Below are positions 31,756 through 39,184 of a DNA stretch of 39,184 nt, piece after piece. The stretch covers positions 1 to 39,184 of the forward strand of contig JACKBM010000061.1 in assembly GCA_020634575.1 (NCBI GenBank), given 5' to 3'. Numbering within the stretch: position 1 is the stretch's first letter; each line of letters opens with the position of its first letter. The notes below the pieces were generated by a model. It had not been told where the DNA came from and did no database searches. It was given only the letters and a program-made list of their open reading frames with translations. Origin of the DNA: Ardenticatenales bacterium. Lineage in GTDB: Bacteria > Chloroflexota > Anaerolineae > Promineifilales > Promineifilaceae. Both the position numbers and the translations under genes were made by a program.

Positions 31756-34563
31756 ATGAAACGATTCCCAACCCTGGCCACGCCCAACTACATCTTGCTG
31801 CTGGCCGCGGCGTTGCTGCCGCGGCTGATGGCGTTGGGACGCTATGTCACGCCGGATGAGCTGGCCTGGGTTGAACGCAGTATCGGCCTGCGCCGGGCGC
31901 TGCTGGCGGGCGACTGGGCCGCCACCATCCAGAGCGGCCATCCCGGCGTGACCACGAGCTGGCTGGGGGCCATCGGCATTCAGTTGCAGTTGTGGCTGCA
32001 ACCGGCCGGTCAGGCCAGCCTCAACTGGCTGGAAACGCTCTACTGGTTCTCCCCGGACAACCAGATGGCCCTGCGCCAGCTCAGCCTTTTCCTGAGCAGC
32101 GGTCGCCTGCTCATCATCCTGACCACCAGCCTCGGTATCCTGCTCGTCTACCGGCTCAGCCGCCCCCTCCTGGGCGATGGCGCCGCCCTCATCGGCGGCC
32201 TTTTGCTGGCCCTGGACCCGTTCACGGCCGGCCTCTCCGGCCTGCTCCACCTGGATGCGCTCCTGGCCACCTTTGCCCTGCTGGCCGTCCTGGCCCTCCT
32301 GCCCGGCCAACCGGCCCGCCCCCGCTACGGCCTGTTCGCCGGCATCCTGACCGGCCTGGCCTTGTTGACCAAAACACCCGCTCTGCTATTGCTGCTGTTT
32401 CTCCCTGGCCTGCTTTTCTGGCGCTGGCAAATCGCGCCGCGACTGGGTGCGCCGGGCCAGATCGATGGGCGGGAACTGGGCTGGCTGTTGGTGAGCTGGC
32501 TGGCCGGGCTAACCGTCACCCTGTGCCTGCTGCTGCCCGCCCTGTGGGCCGCCCCAACCGCCGTTTACGAACAGGTCGCCGGCCTCTCCGGGCGCCTGCT
32601 GGAAACCGCCGTCCGCCCCATCTTTTACCTGGGCGAATTAACGGACAATCCCGGCCCGTCCTACTACCCCGTCGTCGTTTTCCTGCGGCTCACGCCGGTG
32701 ACAACGGCGGGGCTGCTGCTGCTGGCCGGCGCGGCCTGGGCGGCTCGGCGCGAACGGCGGCTCACCGGGCAAGCGCAGACGCTGCTGTTATTGCTGGCCT
32801 ACAGCCTGGCGTTCCTGCTCATGCTCACGCTGGCGGCCAAAAAATATGACCGCTACGCCCTGCCCGCCCTTCTGCCACTGCTGTTGCTGGCCGCCAGCGG
32901 CTGGGTCTGGTTGGGCGCCCGCTGGCCCCGCTTTCGTGGCCTGCCGGATAGCTTTGCTGCTCTGGTCGCCGCCGGCCAATTTCTATTTCTACTGGTTGTC
33001 CTGCCCTTTCCCCTGGCCGCCTACAACTGGTTGGGTGGCGGTGTCCGCGTGGCGGAGCGGGTGATGACGGTGGGCTGGGGTGAGGCGGTCAGCACTGCGG
33101 CCGCCGACCTGGGGCAAGGCTTACCGGCCGGTGTCAGCCTGCCCACCCTGTTCACCGACAACGTCGCCGCCGCGGCGCCCTTCTACCCCGGCCCAGTCGC
33201 TCGCCTCACCGCCAACAACCTGCGCTTCGCCCGCAATGGCGACAGCATCGTGGTCGAGGGGGCCAGCTGGCAGGGCGGCCTGCCCGAGCTGCTGGCCAGC
33301 CGGGAAGCCGACCAATATTGGCAGCTGCGCGGCCTGACTGCCCGCCGTTACCCCATCGTCGCGGTCAGCTCCCTGCCCCGTCAGCTCGTCGGCTGGTCAT
33401 TTGGCGCGGTCGCCAGGGTCACCCAGGTTGAATTCGACGGCGTTGCCTGGCCAGAGCGAATCCCGTTGGCCCTGACTATCAGCCTGGATCAGCCGGCCGA
33501 TTATCAACTTCAGCTCGCCCTACAGGACAGTAACGGCCATGTCTGGGCCAGTTGGGAGCAACCCCTGCTGAACGAGTTTGACCAGACCGGCGCGTTCTGG
33601 ATCGAGGATATCCCCTACCGGCGCCGCTACGATCTCGCCTTTCCCGGTGACCTCCCGCCCGGCAGCTATACGCTGACTGCTTCCCTCTTTGCGGATGGCG
33701 CCCGGCTGGGCGTGTTTGATGGCGTGGACCAATTTGCCGGCGTCTCGCTACCGCTGGCCACCCTGCCTATCAGCGCCCCCGCCGCCACTTACACTCCCAA
33801 CATACCGCAGCCCGTGGCCGATGGCGCCTATCCGGGGCTGGCTGGTTTCGGGATGTTGCCGGCTGTACTGGACAATGGGGGCAGTCTCAGCCTGGATATC
33901 TGGTGGACGGCCGCTGAACCGGCCGGTCAACTCGCCCTCCTGGTCGGCGACACCACAGTCACCACAGCTTTCGCGCCGCCGACCATACCGCCCGGGGCGA
34001 CCTACCACCTGCGCCCGCGCTGGGAGCTGCCCCTGGAACTGGCGGCCGGCGAGCAGCCGCTGGCGCTGCAACTCCTGGACGAAGCCGGCAACCTGCTCTG
34101 GCCCGAGCCGTATCCGTTGGGCCTAATTGAGGTTCGGCAGCGGCCCCGTACGTTTGACCTACCGGCCGGTCTTGACCCGCTTAACCTGCAGTTCGGTGAG
34201 CTGGCCCTACTACAAAGCGCGACGGCGCAACTGGAGGGCGACAAAGTTATCATCGAACTGGTCTGGCAGGCGCGTGGGCCGCTGGATCGGGATTATTTCC
34301 ATTTTGTCCATCTGCGCGGGCCGGATGGGCAGATCGTCAGCCAATCAGACCGGCTGCCGGCTGAACCGACTTCGCTATGGGTGACCGGGCAGGTGATCGT
34401 GGATCGGGTGGAACTGGACCGGCCGGTCGCCGGCGACTACACCATCGCCATCGGCCTCTACGACCCGGAAACAGGCCAGCGCCCGCCGCTCTTCGACAGC
34501 CGCGGCGCCCCGCTGTCCGCTGACCAAACCGACCAATACCTGCTACCATTAACGGTCCCTTGA
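31756..34563 (+). CDS. ArnT/PMT-like membrane glycosyltransferase with C-terminal beta-sandwich domains
   Basis: A 935-residue integral membrane protein. The first ~430 residues hold about twelve transmembrane helices. In the first extracytoplasmic loop, RYVTPDELAWVERS carries the Asp-Glu pair expected for GT-C/GT39 (DE motif). Loops with SGHPGVTTSWLGA and KYDRYALPALLPL also match the PMT/ArnT family. Residues ~560-935 lie outside the membrane in three consecutive beta-rich modules, the last ending in FHFVHLRGPDGQIVSQSDRLP and DYTIAIGLYDPETGQRPPL. It would transfer a sugar from a polyprenyl-phosphate carrier, plausibly the product of the GT2 at 29058. It has no Shine-Dalgarno and starts 26 bases after the phosphatase gene stop, so it is probably part of the same transcript. 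Confidence 0.88.
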   Translation: MKRFPTLATPNYILLLAAALLPRLMALGRYVTPDELAWVERSIGLRRALLAGDWAATIQSGHPGVTTSWLGAIGIQLQLWLQPAGQASLNWLETLYWFSPDNQMALRQLSLFLSSGRLLIILTTSLGILLVYRLSRPLLGDGAALIGGLLLALDPFTAGLSGLLHLDALLATFALLAVLALLPGQPARPRYGLFAGILTGLALLTKTPALLLLLFLPGLLFWRWQIAPRLGAPGQIDGRELGWLLVSWLAGLTVTLCLLLPALWAAPTAVYEQVAGLSGRLLETAVRPIFYLGELTDNPGPSYYPVVVFLRLTPVTTAGLLLLAGAAWAARRERRLTGQAQTLLLLLAYSLAFLLMLTLAAKKYDRYALPALLPLLLLAASGWVWLGARWPRFRGLPDSFAALVAAGQFLFLLVVLPFPLAAYNWLGGGVRVAERVMTVGWGEAVSTAAADLGQGLPAGVSLPTLFTDNVAAAAPFYPGPVARLTANNLRFARNGDSIVVEGASWQGGLPELLASREADQYWQLRGLTARRYPIVAVSSLPRQLVGWSFGAVARVTQVEFDGVAWPERIPLALTISLDQPADYQLQLALQDSNGHVWASWEQPLLNEFDQTGAFWIEDIPYRRRYDLAFPGDLPPGSYTLTASLFADGARLGVFDGVDQFAGVSLPLATLPISAPAATYTPNIPQPVADGAYPGLAGFGMLPAVLDNGGSLSLDIWWTAAEPAGQLALLVGDTTVTTAFAPPTIPPGATYHLRPRWELPLELAAGEQPLALQLLDEAGNLLWPEPYPLGLIEVRQRPRTFDLPAGLDPLNLQFGELALLQSATAQLEGDKVIIELVWQARGPLDRDYFHFVHLRGPDGQIVSQSDRLPAEPTSLWVTGQVIVDRVELDRPVAGDYTIAIGLYDPETGQRPPLFDSRGAPLSADQTDQYLLPLTVP

Positions 34564-34696
34564 TGCTTCGCTGCGCTCAGCATGACAACTGCGCTCAGCA
34601 TCGCAGTGGGCAGATGAGGAACTGGGCGCAGAGCCCAGGTGAAGCGAATGACGCAATTTCGAAACAGCGAAATCATTCGCGGCCAATTCTCTGAGC
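34562..34696. repeat. Intergenic dispersed repeats between the two large membrane genes
   Basis: CTTCGCTGCGCTCAGCATGA (34566-34585) and a partial second copy (CTGCGCTCAGCATCGCAGTG) are of a common dispersed word type. They are followed by a bulged hairpin, CGAATGA(CGCAA)TTTCG ... CGAAATCATTCG (about 34645-34679). No gene or promoter is evident. Confidence 0.6.
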
Positions 34697-37600
34697 ATGA
34701 GTGAATTTAGGCGTTTCTGGCAACATCATACGGAGAGCTGGCGCGGGCTGTTGCTGGTGACGCTGCTGGGGTTGCCCTTTGTCTGGCCGTTGCTGCGCTG
34801 GACGACGGTGCCCTGCACCCACGATGGTCATTTGCATTACCACCGTGTCGCCGCCATGCGCCATGCCTGGGAAAACGGCGTCTATTTCAGCCGCTGGCTG
34901 CCCGACCTCGCCTTCGGCTACGGCTTCCCCTTCTTCGTCTTCCGCGAGCCGTTGCCGCTCTATGTCACCCAGTTTTTCTTCATGGCCGGGCTGCCCCTGC
35001 CGGCCGCCACCAATCTGTTCTACCTGCTCTGCTTGCTCGCCTCCGGCTGGTTCATGTTCCTCTGGGTCCGTGACATCGCCGGCCCGACGGCCGGGCTGGT
35101 CAGCGGCGTCGCCTATATGGCGGCACCGTATCTGCTGATTGACGTTTACGTGCGCGGCAACCAGGTTGAGTCAGTGGGGCTGGCACTGTTGCCGCTGCTG
35201 CTCTGGGCCGGCCGGCGCTTTGTCCAGCGCGGCAACCTGAGCGCCTACCTGGTTGGTATCGCCGGGCTGGTGGTCCTGAGCCTGAGCCACAACATCTCGC
35301 TTTTCCTGTTTGCGCCGGTGCTGGGCTTCTACCTGCTGCTGATGGGTTGGGCCGCCACTTTGCCCTGGCGCACGACTTTTGCCCGGGTGCTGCTGCTTTG
35401 CGGCCTGGGGCTAAGTCTGACCGTGTTTTACACTGGCACCGCCGTCAGCGAAATCAACAGCGTGGCGCTCGACCAATCAACCAGCCGGCGCAACAACGAT
35501 TTTCACTTCAACTTCGCCTCGCTGGACGAAATCTTTAGCCCGGTGCCGGCGGAAGACCCGGGCGAAATCAACCCGCCCCTGCCGATAAGATTGGGTTGGG
35601 CACCGGCCGGTCTGGCCCTGCTCGGCCTCCTCAGCCTGCTCCGCCGGCCCGAGCGGGAGCTGCGCCTCCACATCCTCTTTATGGCCCTGGTAGCCGCCGG
35701 CTGCCTCTTCATGGCCCACGAGATCAGCACCCCGCTCTGGGAAAAGCTGCCGCTCATCGACTTCGTCCAATTCCCCTGGCGCTTCGTCGGCCGGGCGGCG
35801 TTGCCGGTGGCGTTTTTGGCGGGGGTGGGGGGAGCTGTTGGCGGGAGGCGGTCAGCCGTCAGCGGTCAGCCGTCAGCCAGTTCACTAACAGCTAACAGCT
35901 ATCAGCTAGTAACTCTCCTCGCCGTCGCCCTCCTCGCCGTCGAAGCGTTCCCCTACCTCTACCCGGCCATCTGTGCTGAGGATGGGTCGCCGACGATTGT
36001 GGATGTGCATGAGTACGAGCATGAGACGGGCATGGTGGGCGTGGACCCGACGGGTAGTTATTTCCCGCGCACAGTGGTGGCGCGACCGGCCGGTTCGCCG
36101 TTGGAAACCGCATATCTGACCGGAACAGAGCCGGGACGCTTTGACGAGACTAGTTTGCCCGCCGGCGCCAGCCTGACCATAACAAGCAGCGGCGGGCTGG
36201 CCGGCGCGGCCACGGTGGACACACCCGCCCCCTTCACCGCGCGCTACCTGACCTTTGCTTTTCCCGGCTGGATGGCCTATGTCGACGGCAAGTCGGTTCC
36301 CATAACCGCCACCGATCCAGAGGGGCTGATCAGCTTTCCCGTCCCGGCCGGTCAGCACGAATTGGCAGTCCGCTGGGAATCGACGCCGCGCCGGTCCGCG
36401 CTCGGCGCCATCAGCTTGCTGGCCCTGGCGGCAGTGGTGTTAACCAGCCTGGTGCTACACGAGAATGGGCCAGATCAACCAGCCAGGCGGCGCGAGGCCC
36501 TGCCCGCCATACGCTACTGGCTGGGGTTGGCGCTGCTGCTGGCCCTGCTCAAGTTCGCCGTTATCGACCGCGTGGAGAACCCGCTGCGTCGACGAGCTGC
36601 GCCACCGGTGGACGTGACGCTGGCCATTCAAGGCGCTGAACTGGCCCTGGCCGGCTATGACATCAGCCGGACGACGGTACCGGCCGGTGGCACCTTCGAC
36701 GTCGACCTGGCCTGGCAAGTGCTCGCCCCGCCGGCGACCGTCTATCAATCCAACCTGTGGCTGGTCGATGCCAACGGGCTGCAATGGAGCAACAAAGAGA
36801 CGGAACGCACCCGGCTCTACGAAGATCCGCCGAACATGCTGTTCTGGCCAGCTGGCGATTGGGGCTGGGATAGCCGCGAAGTCGCCGTCCTCAGCGGCAC
36901 GCCGCCAGGCCAATACGATCTTGTCCTCACCCTTTTCCGCCTGGATACGCTGCAACCGCTGACGCTCACGGGAGCCGATGGCGCCTTACTCGGGCCGACA
37001 GCTGTCATTGGCCAGGTCACCGTTGCGGCCGCCACCGAACCGCCGCAATTCGAGCCGCAGTTCACCACTGCCAGCCAGACCGGGCCACTCACCCTGTTTG
37101 GCTACAACCAGGATCGCGCCGAGGCGGCACCCGGCGATAGTGTGCTGCTGACTATGTTCTGGGGCAACGGCGCGCAGCCGCTTGATGCCTTTTCATATGT
37201 CCTGAATTTGCAGGACGAGAACGGCGCCGTCGTGGCGGATTGGCCACTACCCGTTGGCCCGCTGGGCGCTGAGGAACGGCGCCGGGAACAATATTTACTG
37301 CGTTTACCGACTACTCTGGCCAGCGGTCGCTATCAGTACCACCTGGGTCCTCTCACCCTGGGCGACCTCCTGATTCAGGCGCCGGAACGAAACTTTGAAC
37401 AGCCGCTCGGCCTAACGCTCAGCGGCGAGTTCTATGGTGAGAACATCGAATTGGTAGGTTATCAGCTGGCGACAGCCGATGAGAAGGTGACGTTGGACCT
37501 GGTCTGGCGCGGGCGGGCTGAGATCCCTGAGCGCTATCGCGTTTTTGTTCATCTGGTTGGGCCGAGTGGGGAGATTGTGGCCCAGTCGGACGGGGAACCG

Positions 37601-37780
37601 GCCGGTTGGCTGCGCCCCACCACCGGCTGGGCACCCGGCGAGTTTATCAGCGACAGGCATGTATTATTGGTACCGGCCGGTGTGGCTGACTACGAACTCC
37701 GCGTCGGCCTCTACGACCCGACCACCGGCCAACGCCTGCCCGTCGCCGGCGGCGACTTCGTCGTAATCCCGGCGCCCTGA
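34697..37780 (+). CDS. Large membrane protein with PTPS-related (PF10131-type) region and tandem beta-sandwich tail
   Basis: A 1027-residue protein. The N-terminal ~370 residues and a further helix near 405-420 form about 10-11 transmembrane segments, with the family signature HDGHLHYHRVAAMRHAWENG and WLPDLAFGYGFPFFVFREPLPLY (about 42-90). This is the membrane region known as '6-pyruvoyl-tetrahydropterin synthase related', thought to be a GT-C-like glycosyltransferase. A lumenal YfhO-like region (about 440-590) is followed by one or two helices (about 575-590, 612-625). Three beta-sandwich modules follow to the end, the last with RVFVHLVGPSGEIVAQSDGEP and YELRVGLYDPTTGQRLPV. A 64-bp heptad repeat (35848-35911) is translated in frame as a Ser-rich loop. 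It is probably a surface glycan or lipid glycosylation enzyme. Confidence 0.85.
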   Translation: MSEFRRFWQHHTESWRGLLLVTLLGLPFVWPLLRWTTVPCTHDGHLHYHRVAAMRHAWENGVYFSRWLPDLAFGYGFPFFVFREPLPLYVTQFFFMAGLPLPAATNLFYLLCLLASGWFMFLWVRDIAGPTAGLVSGVAYMAAPYLLIDVYVRGNQVESVGLALLPLLLWAGRRFVQRGNLSAYLVGIAGLVVLSLSHNISLFLFAPVLGFYLLLMGWAATLPWRTTFARVLLLCGLGLSLTVFYTGTAVSEINSVALDQSTSRRNNDFHFNFASLDEIFSPVPAEDPGEINPPLPIRLGWAPAGLALLGLLSLLRRPERELRLHILFMALVAAGCLFMAHEISTPLWEKLPLIDFVQFPWRFVGRAALPVAFLAGVGGAVGGRRSAVSGQPSASSLTANSYQLVTLLAVALLAVEAFPYLYPAICAEDGSPTIVDVHEYEHETGMVGVDPTGSYFPRTVVARPAGSPLETAYLTGTEPGRFDETSLPAGASLTITSSGGLAGAATVDTPAPFTARYLTFAFPGWMAYVDGKSVPITATDPEGLISFPVPAGQHELAVRWESTPRRSALGAISLLALAAVVLTSLVLHENGPDQPARRREALPAIRYWLGLALLLALLKFAVIDRVENPLRRRAAPPVDVTLAIQGAELALAGYDISRTTVPAGGTFDVDLAWQVLAPPATVYQSNLWLVDANGLQWSNKETERTRLYEDPPNMLFWPAGDWGWDSREVAVLSGTPPGQYDLVLTLFRLDTLQPLTLTGADGALLGPTAVIGQVTVAAATEPPQFEPQFTTASQTGPLTLFGYNQDRAEAAPGDSVLLTMFWGNGAQPLDAFSYVLNLQDENGAVVADWPLPVGPLGAEERRREQYLLRLPTTLASGRYQYHLGPLTLGDLLIQAPERNFEQPLGLTLSGEFYGENIELVGYQLATADEKVTLDLVWRGRAEIPERYRVFVHLVGPSGEIVAQSDGEPAGWLRPTTGWAPGEFISDRHVLLVPAGVADYELRVGLYDPTTGQRLPVAGGDFVVIPAP
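35848..35911 (+). repeat. In-frame heptanucleotide repeat inside the PTPS-related gene
   Basis: Four alternating copies of GCGGTCA/GCCGTCA, then GCCAGTTCACTAACA, GCTAACA, GCTATCA, GCTAGTA. It adds about 21 residues (RRSAVSGQPSASSLTANSYQ) between two hydrophobic segments without breaking the frame. The words match the intergenic heptads at 4904-4950 and 19135-19275. Confidence 0.9.
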
Positions 37781-37805
37781 CTTTTTCTGATCATCACTGC
37801 AACTA

Positions 37806-37943
37806 GGCTTCACCAAAGTCGGCTGCCGCATTGCCTGGCAAGATATTCCAAGGCTGAGTTTGCCCAAGTGCCCTCAGGCACTTCTTCTATCTCAGCCTTG
37901 GATTTTAATCCTTGGCTCTGAATAGCCAACTTTGGTAAATGCC
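37806..37943. repeat. 138-nt nested palindrome (possible MITE or structured RNA)
   Basis: Three nested stems. Outer: 37806-37824 (GGCTTCACCAAAGTCGGCT) pairs with 37924-37943 (AGCCAACTTTGGTAAATGCC) with a few mismatches. Middle: CCAAGGCTGAG (37848-37858) pairs perfectly with CTCAGCCTTGG (37891-37901). Inner: AAGTGCC (37866-37872) and GGCACTT (37877-37883) around CTCA. It occupies most of the 246-bp gap between the membrane gene and the small membrane protein gene. It has no open frame and no T-run terminator. Confidence 0.85.
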
Positions 37944-37962
37944 TGTCCCCACAACCAACAAC

Positions 37963-37992
37963 TTGCGCCAAATTTGGCATCCGTCCTATACT
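37963..37992 (+). promoter_or_regulatory. Promoter with an internal palindrome upstream of the small membrane protein gene
   Basis: TTGCGC (37963-37968), 18-bp spacer, TATACT (37987-37992). A perfect 12-bp palindrome, GCCAAATTTGGC (37967-37978), covers the end of the -35 and the first half of the spacer, and is a good operator candidate. The AAGGAG at 38014-38019 and ATG at 38027 follow. Confidence 0.55.
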
Positions 37993-38026
37993 GACAGCGG
38001 TAAGTTGCCGGAAAAGGAGCGTTCTG

Positions 38027-38350
38027 ATGGGTTACATCACACTATTTCTGGGTCTGCTCTTTGTGGGCATGGGGGTCTATTCGGTTAAGCGAAATCAGAT
38101 ATTTGCCGGGGGCCGCTTCAGCCGTTCGAGAATTACGGGCGGTGCTGTCAAAGCCATCGCCATTCCCCAGATTCTGGCCGGCCTTTTCGCCGTCGTCACC
38201 AGTCTGGGCACCATTCTCAGTTTTTCCACCGTGGGCCAATACAACGGTCAGGCATTGCTCCTGCTGATTGGCACCTATTTCCTCACCAACTTTGGCATCG
38301 GCGGCATCGTCCAGACCAAATCGGCGTTTGAGGTCCAGCGAGACGAATAA
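38027..38350 (+). CDS. Small integral membrane protein of unknown function
   Basis: A 107-residue protein with three predicted transmembrane helices: ITLFLGLLFVGMGVYSV (about 4-20), IPQILAGLFAVVTSLGTILSF (about 47-68, shortened here to its core) and ALLLLIGTYFLTNFGIGGIV (about 75-95). A basic loop with KRNQIFAGGRFSRSRITGG lies between the first two. No family is recognised. AAGGAG eight bases before the ATG and a promoter with a palindrome show it is a real, probably regulated gene. Its stop is five bases from the stop of the convergent YeeE/YedE gene. Confidence 0.8.
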   Translation: MGYITLFLGLLFVGMGVYSVKRNQIFAGGRFSRSRITGGAVKAIAIPQILAGLFAVVTSLGTILSFSTVGQYNGQALLLLIGTYFLTNFGIGGIVQTKSAFEVQRDE

Positions 38351-38355
38351 GCGGT

Positions 38356-38817
38356 CTAGTGCGGCAGCTTCGGCCGCCAGGCAGCATAGAGATACATGCC
38401 AAACAGGGCGCCGATGAAGGTGAAGACAGCCGGCCAGGCGCCCGTCCCCATCTGAGCGTAAATCGGCCCCGGGCAGGCGCCGGTGATGGCCCAACCCATA
38501 CCAAAAATGATGCCGCCAAGCACCACGCCCTTGTGAAAAGGCTTGGGCACGTAGGCGATCCGCTTCCCATTCAGATCTTTTAACTGAAAACGACGGATGA
38601 TCAGCATCGATAATCCGCCCACAATCACAGCCGTGCCGATAATCAGGAACATATGCGCTTCCTGAAAGAGAAACATCTTGTGAATCCGTTCCCAGCTCAC
38701 GACCTCGGATTTCACCAGGACCAGGCCAAATACCATGCCCAGGACCAGAACGCGAACGTACGCGGTAACACTCATGCGCGAGGAAACCACTTTGCCAACC
38801 AGCACTTGGTCACTCAT
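38356..38817 (-). CDS. YeeE/YedE (TsuA-like) half-transporter, C-terminal half
   Basis: A 153-residue protein with about four transmembrane segments. The conserved block FGMGWAITGACPGPIYAQMGTG (split here from its flanks) carries the Cys of the 'GACPGP' motif that is central in TsuA, the thiosulfate channel. LVLGMVFGLVLVKSEVVSWERIHKMF near the N-terminus is also typical. The other half is encoded by the upstream gene at 38833; full-length TsuA has both halves in one chain. GGGAGG sits about seven bases before the ATG. Likely function is uptake of thiosulfate or another reduced sulfur compound. Confidence 0.92.
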   Translation of the reverse strand: MSDQVLVGKVVSSRMSVTAYVRVLVLGMVFGLVLVKSEVVSWERIHKMFLFQEAHMFLIIGTAVIVGGLSMLIIRRFQLKDLNGKRIAYVPKPFHKGVVLGGIIFGMGWAITGACPGPIYAQMGTGAWPAVFTFIGALFGMYLYAAWRPKLPH

Positions 38818-38832
38818 CTGCTGCCTCCCTTG

Positions 38833-39184
38833 CTAAAAGATCAGGTCGCCCAAACCCCAGGTCACAATAATCCCGCCGATAAAAAACGAGATAGTTGCAA
38901 CCAGGCTGGGCCAGTTGAGATTGGCTAAGCCGGTAATGGAGTGGCCAGAGGTACAGCCACCGGCATAGCGAGTGCCGAAACCAACAAGGACACCACCAAC
39001 CAGTAATCGCACAACACCGCCCAGGCTATAGGCGCTCTCCGGCAGCATGGCCACCGGTTCACTGGAGAGCCAGTTGGCGGCAATCAAGCCACCGATGACG
39101 ATCCCCAGGACAAAAACCAGGTTCCACATCCCGTCAACCCAATTGTGTTCGCGCAGATACTGATGCCGGCTGTTCGGGGCGCAC
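38833..39184 (-). CDS. YeeE/YedE (TsuA-like) half-transporter, N-terminal half, partial
   Basis: The frame is open to the window edge, so the start is outside. The visible ~117 residues include HNWVDGMWNLVFVLGIVIGG and the Cys motif GFGTRYAGGCTSGHSITGLANLN, which is the N-terminal equivalent of the downstream GACPGP motif. It ends 15 bases before the next gene, forming a two-gene operon that would make a complete transporter. An internal ATG (39129) exists, but the conserved residues before it show that translation starts earlier. Confidence 0.9.
   Translation of the reverse strand, partial: CAPNSRHQYLREHNWVDGMWNLVFVLGIVIGGLIAANWLSSEPVAMLPESAYSLGGVVRLLVGGVLVGFGTRYAGGCTSGHSITGLANLNWPSLVATISFFIGGIIVTWGLGDLIF

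Noticed and set aside
30158..31771. A 537-codon minus-strand frame opposite the phosphatase gene
   Set aside because: The plus strand encodes a complete alkaline-phosphatase-superfamily protein with metal ligands; the minus frame has none.

Overview
The window is about 39 kb of gene-dense, high-G+C bacterial chromosome with no tRNA, rRNA, CRISPR array, prophage or transposase. Gene content suggests a Chloroflexota bacterium of the Anaerolineae/Ardenticatenia type: several long secreted or membrane-anchored proteins with Pro/Thr/Glu-rich linkers, large multi-membrane glycosyltransferases with C-terminal beta-sandwich tails, a SpoIIM/RDD/DUF58/MoxR/DUF4129/DUF4350 cluster, and intergenic DNA full of short dispersed repeats. 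The phylum is an inference from gene content, not from a marker gene.

Layout. (1) 1-1784: the 3' end of tsaB, then rimI (a tRNA t6A gene next to a ribosomal-protein acetyltransferase gene), then a CDP-paratose/CDP-tyvelose 2-epimerase gene. It is followed by a 350-bp minisatellite of 16-bp units (1787-2138). (2) 2183-4903: hemolysin III and RDD genes (-) diverging from a spoIIM-like gene (+). (3) 5088-11831: a six-gene leftward operon, transcribed as two paralogous membrane proteins, DUF4129, DUF4350, MoxR ATPase and DUF58. It resembles a membrane-surface MoxR-chaperone/vWA module. (4) 11925-16585: a MerR-family gene with a textbook 19-bp-spacer promoter and dyad, then clpP plus a small DUF4177-like gene, an SCP2-domain gene, and a lon protease gene interrupted by a one-base frameshift. 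(5) 16658-19133: folC, a VOC-family gene that also looks frameshifted, and a CopD-like membrane gene. (6) 19277-25068: three consecutive secreted or anchored clan GH-A glycoside hydrolase paralogs. The largest also carries a degenerate GH18-like domain and an SH3b domain. (7) 25341-27882: a second SCP2 gene with a good promoter and terminator, then an MTA/SAH-deaminase fused to a C-terminal CYTH-like domain. (8) 27965-37780: an envelope-polysaccharide or lipid-glycosylation block of two GT2 enzymes, an alkaline-phosphatase-superfamily enzyme and two very large membrane proteins (ArnT/PMT-like and PTPS-related). (9) 38027-39184: a small membrane protein and two YeeE/YedE half-transporters for sulfur compounds, the last cut by the window edge.

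The strongest non-gene signals are: an over-represented 10-bp palindrome (23 exact copies counted by eye, all inside genes); several families of short dispersed or tandem repeats, one of them inside a coding sequence and one abutting a start codon; three long inverted repeats or nested palindromes between genes; and two single-base frameshifts that could be real decay or sequencing errors.
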